DNA from: an uncultured Paracoccaceae bacterium
GTDB taxonomy: Bacteria > Pseudomonadota > Alphaproteobacteria > Rhodobacterales > Rhodobacteraceae
NCBI GenBank assembly: GCA_913041145.1
Contig: CAJWHE010000018.1
Location: 1 to 36,232, forward strand
Reading direction: 5' to 3'
DNA: 36,232 bases
This document shows positions 1-8,340 of the stretch, piece after piece. The notes below the pieces were generated by a model, which saw only the letters and a list, made by a program, of their open reading frames with translations, did no database searches and had not been told where the DNA came from. Position numbers and translations under genes: made by a program. Position 1 is the stretch's first letter. The number at the start of each line of letters is the position of its first letter.

Positions 1-220
1 AATTGTTTTTGTTATCTGTTTAGGTTTTTATGTCACGCCGGCTGTTTTGGGCGGTGGAAAAGTAATAATGGCTGCAATGAAAATTTCTTCAAATATCGAA
101 CTATATTTTAGTTGGGGCGCTGCAAGTGCACTAGGCGTGGTACTTTTGGTTGTGACGATGCTTATACTTTATATAGCATCCAAACTGGTTTCCATAGATC
201 AAATAGGGGCTAATAAATGA
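1..220 (+). CDS. ABC transporter permease, PotB-like (3' end only)
   Basis: This is the C-terminal 72 or so residues of an inner-membrane permease of the spermidine/putrescine/Fe3+ importer family; the gene begins outside the window and its first full codon here is base 2. The translation contains GFYVTPAVLGGGK, the motif found near the end of PotB-type permeases, followed by a hydrophobic last helix (about residues 45-62 of the fragment). The stop TGA (218-220) overlaps the ATG of the next permease as ATGA, so the two are translationally coupled, as PotB and PotC subunits usually are. The substrate cannot be told from the permease. Confidence 0.8.
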   Translation, partial: IVFVICLGFYVTPAVLGGGKVIMAAMKISSNIELYFSWGAASALGVVLLVVTMLILYIASKLVSIDQIGANK

Positions 221-1056
221 GTTTTCTTAACAGAAATGTTTCTGAAACACAGATTAGACTCAAGGATAGATTGTGGTTATATGTTTTTTCGATACTTGTT
301 TTATTCTTATTAATTGTCCCTTCACTTGTAGTAATTCCAATGTCATTTTCAGGAAGCCAATACTTAGAGTTCCCTCCAAAAACTTTTTCACTACGATGGT
401 ATGAGGCCTACTTTTTTTCTAGTAGTGATACCGGATTGGGTTTTAATGATTGGATGGGGGCAACCTGGACTTCTGTTAAGGTAGCGGTATTAACTATCTT
501 TGTTGCAACACCTATCGGAACGATGGCGGCCTATGGATTAAGTAACAGCAGTGCCAGGGTGCGAGGGATACTATTCCCCATTATGATTTCACCAATGATG
601 GTTCCCATTATACTTGTGGCCATTGGCCTATTTTACTTTTTTGTCCAATTTAAAATGGTAAATTCCATTACAGGATTAGTTTTAGGACACTCTTTGGTTG
701 CAATGCCCCTTGTTCTTATTATTGTCCTTTCGGCACTACGAAACTATGACATGAATCAAGAAAAAGTAGCACGATCTTTAGGAGCATCTAGATTAAGGGC
801 CTTTTTCGAAATCACATTGCCACAAATAAAATTTTCAATTATTTCTGCTTGTTTAATTTCATTTTTGACTTCGTTTGATGAAGTTATCATTTCTCTATTT
901 GTTTCTGGAGGAGATAATTCCACCATCACTCGAGCAATGTTTTTAGCTTTACGCGACCAAATTGACCCAACAATCGCTGCAATTTCCACGGTTTTAATTG
1001 TAATTTCGTCTGGACTATTACTTTTAACTCAGTTGTTTGGTGATAAGAAAGACTAG
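217..1056 (+). CDS. ABC transporter permease, PotC-like
   Basis: Second inner-membrane permease of a polyamine-type ABC importer, 279 aa, the usual PotC length. An N-terminal helix (about residues 22-45) is followed by five more hydrophobic stretches. The cytoplasmic EAA loop that contacts the ATPase is visible near residues 185-205 (EKVARSLGASRLRAFFEITLP). The start ATG overlaps the stop of the upstream permease. It is followed after 3 bp by a GMC oxidoreductase, so importer and enzymes are probably one transcript. The ATPase and binding protein would lie upstream of the window. The family carries polyamines, opines, amino-acid derivatives and others, so the substrate is open. Confidence 0.88.
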   Translation: MSFLNRNVSETQIRLKDRLWLYVFSILVLFLLIVPSLVVIPMSFSGSQYLEFPPKTFSLRWYEAYFFSSSDTGLGFNDWMGATWTSVKVAVLTIFVATPIGTMAAYGLSNSSARVRGILFPIMISPMMVPIILVAIGLFYFFVQFKMVNSITGLVLGHSLVAMPLVLIIVLSALRNYDMNQEKVARSLGASRLRAFFEITLPQIKFSIISACLISFLTSFDEVIISLFVSGGDNSTITRAMFLALRDQIDPTIAAISTVLIVISSGLLLLTQLFGDKKD

Positions 1057-1059
1057 GGC

Positions 1060-2703
1060 TTGGCTGAATTTGATTTAGTTGTTGTAGGTGCAGGTTCATC
1101 AGGGTCTATAATTGCTAGTAAAGTTGCTAAGGAAACAGGTTTAAAAGTTCTTATCTTGGAGGCGGGAGGTAGTGATTTTCGTCCTGACATCAAGACACCG
1201 ATTGGGTATGGGTTAACATTTTATAATAAAAATGTGAATTGGTGCTATCAAACTAAAGAACAAAATAATCTAGATAATCGATCGGTTTACTGTCCTCGAG
1301 GAAAAGTAGTTGGTGGTTCAGCATCTATAAATGCTATGGTCTATGTCCGAGGTCAACAAGGAGATTACAACCACTGGGAAACTTGTAGTTCAGCAGAGTT
1401 TGGATGGAACTCAGTTCAATCTACTTTTGATTTATTAGAGGGCCGCGGAGATAATATGAATGGCAGTCATATTTGTGTTTCAAATGTTAAGGATCAACAT
1501 GAAGAGGTGTTAGAGAATTTTTTTACTGCAGCTAAGGATCTTGGTGTTCGATATACTGAAGATATGAATGGTAATGCTAATGAGGGCGTTGGGCACTACC
1601 CTATTACAACCAAAAATGGTTTTAGATGGACTTCTGCTGATGCATTTTTGAAGCCAGCTATAAAAGAAAAAAATGTCAAAATTATTAAAAATGCACATGT
1701 TTCCAAACTTATCTTTGATGACCACAGGCTCACTGGTCTTGAATTTATTAAGAATGGGTTAAAAAAAAGTATTACTGCTCGCTTTGGAGTTGTATTAACT
1801 GCAGGCGCTATTAATACTCCACAACTTTTAATGCTTTCGGGCGTTGGCCCTTCTAAACATTTAATTGATAAGGGGATCACGCCCGTAGCAGATATCAAAG
1901 GGATTGGTCAAAACTTACAAGATCATTTGGGAATAGATTATCTTTTTGAGGCAAATGCAAAGTCCTTAAATAGAACTCTTAGTAGTTGGAGTGGCCGGTT
2001 TCGTTCTTTAGTAAATTACATTGCTTTTAAAAAAGGGCCTTTTGCATTAAGTGTTAACCAAGGTGGGGGCTTTGTTAACTGGAAGAGTCGAAATGAGTGG
2101 CCAAATTTACAAATTTATTTTAATCCTTTAACTTATTCAATAAAAAGGCCTGGTAAAAGGATGCTCCTACGTCCTGATAAATTAGATGGATTTGCAATTG
2201 GTTTTCAACCATGTAGGCCGGAAAGCCGAGGTGAAGTTTATCTCAATTCTTCCAATCCTATGGATTCACCTATTATAGATCCAAAATTTTTAAGTAGTGA
2301 AAAAGACATATATGATGTTGAAGCCGGTATAAACTTTGTTGAAGAAGTGACAAAGTCGCGAAATCTAAGATCTATTATCGTAAAAGCTAAATCAATAGAT
2401 TTAGAAAAAACAACTATTGAACAAAAAAAAGAGGACTTTAATAAAAGAGCGGTGTCAGTATATCATCCTTGTGGAACATGTCGCTTAGGCAAAGATATAG
2501 AACGTGATCCGGTTTCTATTGATTTCAGATTAAGACAGTTCCAAAACATATGGATAGCTGATGCCTCTATTTTTCCAAGTATACCTTCAGGTAATATTAA
2601 TTCAGCAGTTATGATGTTAGCCTACAAGGCTGCAAAGTCAATTTCTCAGCAGATAAACAAGAAGTTAGTGTCAAAAAGTAAGGAGAAAAATATTAGTGAC
2701 TGA
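1060..2703 (+). CDS. GMC-family FAD-dependent oxidoreductase (choline/alcohol dehydrogenase-like)
   Basis: A 547-aa flavoenzyme of the glucose-methanol-choline family, which oxidises an alcohol to an aldehyde or acid. Seen: N-terminal FAD-binding Rossmann motif VVGAGSSGSIIASK (about residues 7-20), GMC signature 1 (CPRGKVVGGSASINAMVYVR, about 76-95), signature 2 (GAINTPQLLMLSGVGP, about 249-264), and the C-terminal active site with H469 in YHPCGTCRLG and N512/N514 in SGNINSA as the expected His/Asn pair. The start is TTG at 1060; no ATG lies close to the Rossmann motif. It sits 3 bp after a permease gene and overlaps the next enzyme by 8 bp, so it probably acts on the imported compound. BetA-like sequence alone does not prove choline as substrate. 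Confidence 0.88.
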   Translation: MAEFDLVVVGAGSSGSIIASKVAKETGLKVLILEAGGSDFRPDIKTPIGYGLTFYNKNVNWCYQTKEQNNLDNRSVYCPRGKVVGGSASINAMVYVRGQQGDYNHWETCSSAEFGWNSVQSTFDLLEGRGDNMNGSHICVSNVKDQHEEVLENFFTAAKDLGVRYTEDMNGNANEGVGHYPITTKNGFRWTSADAFLKPAIKEKNVKIIKNAHVSKLIFDDHRLTGLEFIKNGLKKSITARFGVVLTAGAINTPQLLMLSGVGPSKHLIDKGITPVADIKGIGQNLQDHLGIDYLFEANAKSLNRTLSSWSGRFRSLVNYIAFKKGPFALSVNQGGGFVNWKSRNEWPNLQIYFNPLTYSIKRPGKRMLLRPDKLDGFAIGFQPCRPESRGEVYLNSSNPMDSPIIDPKFLSSEKDIYDVEAGINFVEEVTKSRNLRSIIVKAKSIDLEKTTIEQKKEDFNKRAVSVYHPCGTCRLGKDIERDPVSIDFRLRQFQNIWIADASIFPSIPSGNINSAVMMLAYKAAKSISQQINKKLVSKSKEKNISD

Positions 2704-3811
2704 TTTATGTGTTAATATAAAAAAACTCGAAACCTTCACAAAGAGTTATGTAAGTGTAGTAAGGCTTACTATGGAGGATGGTAGCCAGGGCTGGGGACAA
2801 ATGTCTACATATTGTGCTGATATAACGGCTCAGATCTTCCATAGGCAGGTTGCAAAGCATGTTCTTGGACATTCATTTAGTGATTTTACTGATCTTGAAA
2901 ACCTAATTTTAGAAAGAGAGCATAAATACCCTGGCTCATATGTCCTTCGCGCAATAGCAGGATTGGATACGGCACTTTGGGATTGGTGGGGAAAGAAAAA
3001 TGGACTACCTGTGACGGTATTAATTGGCGGTAGTCCGGGTATGTTACCTGCTTATGGGTCATCAATGAAACGTGATATTACTCCTAAGGAGGAGGCAAAT
3101 AGGCTGCTAAAGTTGCGTGATACTCAAGGTTTCAAAGCTTTTAAGTTTCGAATTGGGTCAGAATGTGGACGAGGAAAAGATGAGTGGGAGGGGCGTACGA
3201 ACGAAATCATTAAGGTCCTTCCAAGGGAGTTGGGCGATGATGTTGTTAAACTTGTTGATGCAAATAGCTGTTACAGTGCTGACCAAGCTATTGAGATTGG
3301 TAAAGCTTTAGAAGACAATGGTATAAGCCATTTTGAAGAACCATGCCCTTATTGGCTTCCTGATGAAACAAAAAAAGTTACAAATGCTCTTAAAATTGAT
3401 GTGACAGGAGGGGAGCAGGATTGTGATCTTCGAATTTGGAAGGATATGATTGATAGAAAAATAGTCGATATAGTTCAACCTGATGTAATGTATATGGGAG
3501 GGCTTTCCAGAGCCCTTTTGGTTGCAGAGTTAGCTAACAAAGCAAATATTACTTGTACGCCTCATGCGGCTAACTTATCGCTTGTCACCATGTGTACCAT
3601 GCATTTCTTAAATGCCATCCCAAATGCTGGAAAATATTTAGAACTTTCTATTGAAGGAGAGGACTACTACCCTTGGCAAAGGGATTTGTTTTTAGGTGAT
3701 CCTTTTAAGGTCACTGATGGCAATGTAGAAATTAAAGACAAACCAGGATGGGGAGTAGAGTTTAATCCGTCATGGTTAGAAAAGGCAGAGTATAGCTGTT
3801 CAGAGGTATAG
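2696..3811 (+). CDS. Enolase-superfamily enzyme, mandelate racemase subgroup
   Basis: A 371-aa TIM-barrel enzyme that abstracts a proton alpha to a carboxylate with Mg2+; members are racemases/epimerases or sugar-acid dehydratases. The metal ligands can be read as D188 (LVDANS), E214 (FEEPCP) and E240 (GGEQD), with the 26-residue spacing of mandelate racemase. The His-Asp dyad is D263 (QPDVM) and H290 (CTPHAAN). The KxK position reads K150-F-R152, an arginine where the second lysine is usual. The start is GTG at 2696 with AAGGAG just upstream, overlapping the GMC gene by 8 bp. Product class is secure; the exact substrate is not. A sugar-acid dehydratase or betaine epimerase role would fit the context. 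Confidence 0.86.
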   Translation: MTDLCVNIKKLETFTKSYVSVVRLTMEDGSQGWGQMSTYCADITAQIFHRQVAKHVLGHSFSDFTDLENLILEREHKYPGSYVLRAIAGLDTALWDWWGKKNGLPVTVLIGGSPGMLPAYGSSMKRDITPKEEANRLLKLRDTQGFKAFKFRIGSECGRGKDEWEGRTNEIIKVLPRELGDDVVKLVDANSCYSADQAIEIGKALEDNGISHFEEPCPYWLPDETKKVTNALKIDVTGGEQDCDLRIWKDMIDRKIVDIVQPDVMYMGGLSRALLVAELANKANITCTPHAANLSLVTMCTMHFLNAIPNAGKYLELSIEGEDYYPWQRDLFLGDPFKVTDGNVEIKDKPGWGVEFNPSWLEKAEYSCSEV

Positions 3812-3840
3812 ATTTTAAACAGTACAATACTCGTTAAAAT
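3812..3840. terminator. Possible bidirectional terminator between convergent genes
   Basis: In the 30-bp gap between the convergent enolase-superfamily and DadA-like genes there is an inverted repeat ATTTTAA (3812-3818) / TTAAAAT (3834-3840). The stem is purely A/T and short, so termination is only a weak inference from position. Confidence 0.3.
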
Positions 3841-3841
3841 G

Positions 3842-5089
3842 TCATATTTTAAATCTTGTAGCAGAATACGGATTTGGATCTATTGGAACTTTTGTTTTAT
3901 TAATAAATGCGGAAATTAGAGCTGCTGAACCTGGTGCCAAAGATAAACCAAGATGTTGGTGACCAAAATTAAACCATAGACCTGGATGTCTGGGAGCAGA
4001 GCTTATTATAGGTAAAGAATCAATCAAAGTTGGTCGTCTACCCATCCAAGGCGTATCCTCGATCTGATCGCCCATTTTATAAACTTGTCGTGCTCTTTTC
4101 ACTGACTCCATTATTTGAGAGTAATTAGGGACTGCATCTCTCCAGGTGAGTTCAACTCCAGATGTAACCCTTACACCTTGCTTCATTGGGGCCATAATAA
4201 ACCCCCCATCTACATCCAATATCGTACGGTTTAGCGAGGGAGCATCTGATGGTTTTAGGTGAAGGTGATAACCCCTTTCCCAGAACAATGGTATTTTGTA
4301 CCCTAGCCAACTAGCAATCTCAGAAGACCAACCCCCAGCTGCAACCACTACGTGATCACCTTTTAGGGTAGAATTGTTAGTGTTAACTTCCCAACCAGGG
4401 TTAACTTCATTTAATGCGGTTACAGACTCTTCTAATACTTTTCCACCAGCATCTAAAAAAACCTTCACGTAAGCATCAGTTAATGCTGCGGGATCCGATA
4501 TACGGCCTGCGTCATCCATTAATACTGCTTTTTCGTACCTTTGTGAAAGACCTGGCTCAATTTGACGAATTTGTTCTTTTTCAAAAATTGTAAACTTGAC
4601 ATCATTTTTTTTCATTAATTCAAGTTCAAGTTGATACTTCTTAAAAGTTTTCTTTGACCTAAATAGCTTTAACCAACCAGAATCTTCTTTAAGTAGGTGC
4701 GTCGTTTTAGATGTTTTTATCCAATCTTTGTGCTTTGTTAAGGATATAAGTAGTAGCGAACGTAAAGCCCGCCCAGCATGGTCCAAATGTTTGTGAGTGC
4801 AATACGATAAAAATCGTAAAATTTTAAAAAAGTTTCGGATCACAAAAAAGAAGTCATAACGCAAATCATTTTTATTATTTAAAATATATTTAGGAAGAGC
4901 CTTTAGTAAGGAAGGATTATTAATTATCATCACAGAAGACTCTGCTAAAACTCCTGCATTCCCATAAGAAGTTTCTCTACCAGGTTTTTTACGATCTACT
5001 AAAGTAACAGAATTCCCAGATAGTTGTAATTCTAAGGCAGTACAAACGCCGACGATACCCCCGCCAATAACTATAATAGATTTTGTCAC
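3842..5089 (-). CDS. DadA-like FAD-dependent amino-acid oxidoreductase
   Basis: A 415-aa flavoprotein of the DAO/DadA family, which oxidises D-amino acids or secondary/N-methylated amines to imino or keto products. Seen: N-terminal dinucleotide motif VIGGGIVGVCTALEL (about residues 7-21), the family element GRETSYGNAGVLAES (about 37-51), and a C-terminal flavin-contact region with MGRRPTLIDSLPII and NFGHQHLGLSLAPGS. The start is GTG (5087-5089) preceded by AAGGGAG at good spacing. It is downstream of an HIBADH-like gene by 20 bp, so they form a two-gene unit. D-amino acid, D-hydroxyproline or a sarcosine-like compound are all possible substrates. Confidence 0.85.
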   Translation of the reverse strand: MTKSIIVIGGGIVGVCTALELQLSGNSVTLVDRKKPGRETSYGNAGVLAESSVMIINNPSLLKALPKYILNNKNDLRYDFFFVIRNFFKILRFLSYCTHKHLDHAGRALRSLLLISLTKHKDWIKTSKTTHLLKEDSGWLKLFRSKKTFKKYQLELELMKKNDVKFTIFEKEQIRQIEPGLSQRYEKAVLMDDAGRISDPAALTDAYVKVFLDAGGKVLEESVTALNEVNPGWEVNTNNSTLKGDHVVVAAGGWSSEIASWLGYKIPLFWERGYHLHLKPSDAPSLNRTILDVDGGFIMAPMKQGVRVTSGVELTWRDAVPNYSQIMESVKRARQVYKMGDQIEDTPWMGRRPTLIDSLPIISSAPRHPGLWFNFGHQHLGLSLAPGSAALISAFINKTKVPIDPNPYSATRFKI

Positions 5090-5109
5090 CGTAATACTCC
5101 CTTTGGCTC

Positions 5110-5985
5110 TTATGTTTGCGTCTCTGTAACGCTTCTTGGATTAATTTCTTCATATAAGGCCGTATGATCTACACCCTCTTTTAAATTCTTTAATACTTCT
5201 GTTAAGTATTCTGGCAACACATTTGATAATGGAGTGGAAAACTTTGCATCCTTTATAATACTGCTCGCAATTTCAACATCTTTAGTCATGAGACTCAAAG
5301 AAAATCCTGAGTCATACTTTCGAGGGATAACAAATGGAAGGAATTTTACTTGTGTGGAGTTATTCTTACCTGTCGAAGAGTTAATTACTTCAATAAAGTC
5401 GTTCGCTTTAATGCCGTAAGCTTCAGCAGTCGCTAGTGCCTGCATGCTTGCTAACAAACCGGATGCAGAGACGTAATTATTAAGAGCTTTCATAGCATGT
5501 CCAGCTCCTAATGGCCCTATATGCCTAACAGTCCCAAAGCATTCGAGTAATATTTTAATAGCTTTAAAATCCTCTTGAATGCAACCAACCATTACCATGA
5601 GCGTTCCATTTATCGCTTTTTTTACTCCACCTGAAACTGGAGCATCGACTATTGAAATACAATTTTGTTTTACGAGTTCTTGTAACTCTATAGTTTGCTG
5701 TGGATGGCTAGAGGACATATCTATTACTTGACCTTTAAACCCATATTCAACCAACTGAAGTACGGTTTCTTTAACTATTGATCCATTTGGTAAAATTAAA
5801 ATAAGGATATTACAATCAACAAGTTCACGAAGGTTTTCAGCGCACGCGATGTTACTATCTAATTCAATCTCTTTATTAATATCATAAGCTATTAAATTAA
5901 ATTTTTCTTTAGAAAGCAGTGACACCATAACTGACCCCATTGAGCCTAAACCAACAAACCCTATATAGTTTTCTTTTAATTTCAT
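5110..5985 (-). CDS. NAD(P)-dependent beta-hydroxyacid dehydrogenase (3-hydroxyisobutyrate dehydrogenase-like)
   Basis: A 291-aa member of the 3-hydroxyisobutyrate / tartronate-semialdehyde / threonate dehydrogenase family. Seen: N-terminal nucleotide motif FVGLGSMGSVMV (residues 10-21), the substrate-binding signature DAPVSGGVKKAINGTL (114-129), and catalytic K166 with N170 in GAGHAMKALNN. Start ATG is preceded by AAGAGG. Upstream by 48 bp is tupA on the same strand with no clear terminator between, so read-through is possible, but the function fits the DadA-like gene downstream better. The hydroxyacid substrate is not readable from the sequence; family members act on hydroxyisobutyrate, tartronate semialdehyde, L-threonate and others. 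Confidence 0.85.
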   Translation of the reverse strand: MKLKENYIGFVGLGSMGSVMVSLLSKEKFNLIAYDINKEIELDSNIACAENLRELVDCNILILILPNGSIVKETVLQLVEYGFKGQVIDMSSSHPQQTIELQELVKQNCISIVDAPVSGGVKKAINGTLMVMVGCIQEDFKAIKILLECFGTVRHIGPLGAGHAMKALNNYVSASGLLASMQALATAEAYGIKANDFIEVINSSTGKNNSTQVKFLPFVIPRKYDSGFSLSLMTKDVEIASSIIKDAKFSTPLSNVLPEYLTEVLKNLKEGVDHTALYEEINPRSVTETQT

Positions 5986-6033
5986 ATATAAACCTCTTTA
6001 TTCACGCTTTTCCAAATATAATAAAACTTTACT

Positions 6034-6852
6034 CTATTTATTAAAATTTGAAAAAAATAGTATTTCCCCTTTTACTTCATAAGAACTAATACGTGTCTGT
6101 CCTTCGTCTGAAAGTAACCATTTTATTACTAAATTAGCTTTTTCCAAGTTAATATTAGGGCAGTTAGCGTCATTAATAGTTACCAGACCGTATTGATTAA
6201 AAAGGATCCTTTCATTTTCAACAATAATTTCAAAATCGGCTCTGTTATTAAAAGTTACCCACGTGGCTCTATCAACCAATGCATATGCGCCCATACCAAT
6301 AGCAATATTTAGGGTAGTTCCCATTCCAGAACCTGTTTCTCGATACCATGTTCCTGACATACTTTGTACTTTGATATTTAATAAATTCCATAAACTTTTT
6401 TCTTTTGCGTCTGTGCCAGATTCATCTCCTCTAGAAACAAATAGTGATTTTGTTTCTGCAATTTTTTTAAGAGCTTTTAGTATTTTATCAGTTGTTTTAA
6501 TGTTTGCTGGGTTGGACTTGGGGCCTACTAAAACAAAATCGTTATACATAAGATTATATCTCTGAACCCCAAAACCTTTATCAATAAATCGTATTTCTTT
6601 TGGGGTGTCGTGGACTAAAAGTAGATCACCATCACAATTTTCAGCATTTTTTATTGCTGCACCAGTTCCAACTGCTACGACATTAATCGATACGCCAGTA
6701 TCTTCTTTGATTAAAGGTACAAGGTAATCGTATAAACCAGAGTTCTTTGTCGACGTAGTCGACTGCAGAATAATGGCGTCACTTGCGGTTACTTGAGTAG
6801 CCTGAAAAAACAATACAAAAATTATCAACAAGTTTTTTTTTATAATTCTCAT
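6034..6852 (-). CDS. tupA: Tungstate ABC transporter substrate-binding protein TupA
   Basis: A 272-aa periplasmic binding protein that captures tungstate. It has an N-terminal signal peptide (basic MRIIKK, hydrophobic 8-17, cleavage likely after VTA-S near residue 23). Family hallmarks are visible: LQSTTSTKNSGLYDYLVP directly after the signal, VGTGAAIKNAENCDGDLLLVH, and YNDFVLVGPKSNPA. The TTSTKNSG element and the later SRGDESGTDAKE loop are where TupA-type proteins bind the oxyanion. It is the last gene of tupB-tupC-tupA, 33 bp after tupC. A molybdate (ModA) or sulfate binder is less likely given the TupA-specific motifs and the TupB-type permease next door. Confidence 0.88.
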   Translation of the reverse strand: MRIIKKNLLIIFVLFFQATQVTASDAIILQSTTSTKNSGLYDYLVPLIKEDTGVSINVVAVGTGAAIKNAENCDGDLLLVHDTPKEIRFIDKGFGVQRYNLMYNDFVLVGPKSNPANIKTTDKILKALKKIAETKSLFVSRGDESGTDAKEKSLWNLLNIKVQSMSGTWYRETGSGMGTTLNIAIGMGAYALVDRATWVTFNNRADFEIIVENERILFNQYGLVTINDANCPNINLEKANLVIKWLLSDEGQTRISSYEVKGEILFFSNFNK

Positions 6853-6885
6853 TAAATTCCCATTATATTGTACATTTTAGTTTTA

Positions 6886-7617
6886 TTAGATTATTAAATC
6901 ACCTTTTAAAAAGGCTTTTGCTTCTTGGCTATGTGGGTCTGCAAAAAAGTCATTCGCCAATCTAGTCTCTCGTATTTCACCATTATTCATGAATATTATA
7001 TCGTCTGCAATTCTTTTAGCTTGATTGACATCATGAGTTATTAAAATAATTTTTACATTTTTTAATTTTATTTCTTCCATTAAGTCCTCTATTATTGATA
7101 CCGACCTGGGATCGAGACTTGATGTCGCTTCATCTAAAAATAATATTTCTGGATTGGAAACAAGTGCGCGCGCAAGACTAAGACGCTGTTTTTCCCCACC
7201 TGATAAAGTAGATACGTGTTGATCTTTTAATAAACTCAATTCTGTTTTCTTTAAAAGTTCTAATAGATTTTGGTTATTTTTTTTATTTAAATTTGCAACA
7301 AAGCGGAGATTTTCAATTACACTTCTTCTTAAGAGTTTTGGTGATTGAAATACCATAGATTGCCGTCCTCTAGTTGCTGCGCCAACTGGTAGGTTTCCAT
7401 AGAGTATACCTCCATTTGTGAGTTTTGTTAAACCATGAAGGCAACGTACAAAAAGGCTTTTACCAGCACCGTTTGGTCCCATTATTACTGTAATACCATG
7501 AGCCGTAAGTTCACAAGTAAGGTTATTTAGTAATATTTTTTTATTAATTTCCAATGATAGGTTTTTTACTACAATTGGAAACATATGACTTTTTGGTGCT
7601 TTACTAGACATGCGCAT
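6886..7617 (-). CDS. tupC: Tungstate ABC transporter ATP-binding protein TupC
   Basis: The ATPase subunit of the tungstate importer, 243 aa. Seen: Walker A MGPNGAGKS (about residues 41-49), Q-loop near VFQSPKLLRRS, ABC signature LSGGEKQRLSLARAL (about 138-152), Walker B EILFLDEATSSLD (about 157-169) and the switch His in ILITHD. The start ATG (7615-7617) overlaps the end of tupB by 14 bp; a second ATG two codons in is an alternative start. No C-terminal TOBE/MOP regulatory domain is present, in contrast to ModC. Confidence 0.88.
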   Translation of the reverse strand: MRMSSKAPKSHMFPIVVKNLSLEINKKILLNNLTCELTAHGITVIMGPNGAGKSLFVRCLHGLTKLTNGGILYGNLPVGAATRGRQSMVFQSPKLLRRSVIENLRFVANLNKKNNQNLLELLKKTELSLLKDQHVSTLSGGEKQRLSLARALVSNPEILFLDEATSSLDPRSVSIIEDLMEEIKLKNVKIILITHDVNQAKRIADDIIFMNNGEIRETRLANDFFADPHSQEAKAFLKGDLII

Positions 7618-8305
7618 AACGTTTTGAAAAACTCTTAATCCACATAACTAAAAGACTTATAGAAAGTGATATTATTAGTAAAATAATTCCAAGCCCAAGT
7701 GCTAAGTTTAAGTTTCCTTTAGAAGTTTCTAAGGCAATAGCAGTAGTCATAACTCTAGTTAAATGATCAATATTGCCACCAACAATTATTACTGCTCCGA
7801 CTTCTGATATGGCTCGCCCAAACCCTGCTAGAATTACGGTAAGTAGTGAGTACCGAGAATCATAGATGTATGCAATTACTGCCTGTATTGGCTTTGCATT
7901 TAAAGATAAGAAAAGATCACGATAATCTTCGTGTAACTCTTCGATAATTTGGTTGGAGAGAGCGGTAATTATCGGCGCAATCAGGATTACTTGTGCAATA
8001 ATCATGGCTGTTGGTGAGTATAAAATACCTAACCAACCTAAAGGTCCAGACCGAGAGAGGTACAAATAAACAATTAATCCAACCAATACAGGTGGAAGTC
8101 CCATAAGAGAATTAATAATTGCTAACAGAGTTTTACGAAAATAAAACCTTTTAATTGCTAGAACTGTTCCCAATGGAATCCCAATAAAGCATGCGATAGT
8201 TAATGAAGAAAGGGATACCATTATAGAAAGTGAAAGTACTTCTATTAAGTTTTTATCTAAGCTAATAATTAGCTGAAATGCTTCTAAAAAAGAATCTAAA
8301 AAAAT
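7604..8305 (-). CDS. tupB: Tungstate ABC transporter permease TupB, probable ATT start
   Basis: Inner-membrane permease of the tungstate importer. The first in-frame ATG (8219-8221) would give only 205 aa starting inside a family-typical helix. The frame stays open upstream to a stop at 8321-8323, and the added residues (FLDSFLEAFQLIISLDKNL and on into EVLSLSI) look like a genuine TupB N-terminus. No ATG, GTG or TTG is in frame there, but ATT at 8303-8305 lies 8 nt after a strong AAGGAG (8314-8319), giving 233 aa, the usual TupB size. Further evidence: LMGLPPVLVGLIVYL in the second helix and the EAA-type loop with GFGRAISEVGAVIIVGGN. It overlaps tupC by 14 bp. Identity as TupB is firm; the start codon is inferred. 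Confidence 0.85.
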   Translation of the reverse strand: MFLDSFLEAFQLIISLDKNLIEVLSLSIMVSLSSLTIACFIGIPLGTVLAIKRFYFRKTLLAIINSLMGLPPVLVGLIVYLYLSRSGPLGWLGILYSPTAMIIAQVILIAPIITALSNQIIEELHEDYRDLFLSLNAKPIQAVIAYIYDSRYSLLTVILAGFGRAISEVGAVIIVGGNIDHLTRVMTTAIALETSKGNLNLALGLGIILLIISLSISLLVMWIKSFSKRYAHV

Positions 8306-8319
8306 ATTCTTATCTCCTT
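8303..8319 (-). promoter_or_regulatory. Shine-Dalgarno and ATT initiation site of tupB
   Basis: On the - strand AAGGAG (8314-8319) is followed by 8 nt and then ATT (8303-8305) in frame with TupB. No canonical start codon lies between the upstream stop codon and the internal ATG at 8221. The placement of the ribosome-binding site decides for the ATT over the internal ATG. Confidence 0.6.
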
Positions 8320-8340
8320 TTTAAGCTATCTGATAAATCA

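Noticed and set aside
6752-6766. Near-palindrome with two GTCGAC units in tupA
   Set aside because: It encodes the conserved STTSTK of TupA, so the repeat follows from serine/threonine codons.
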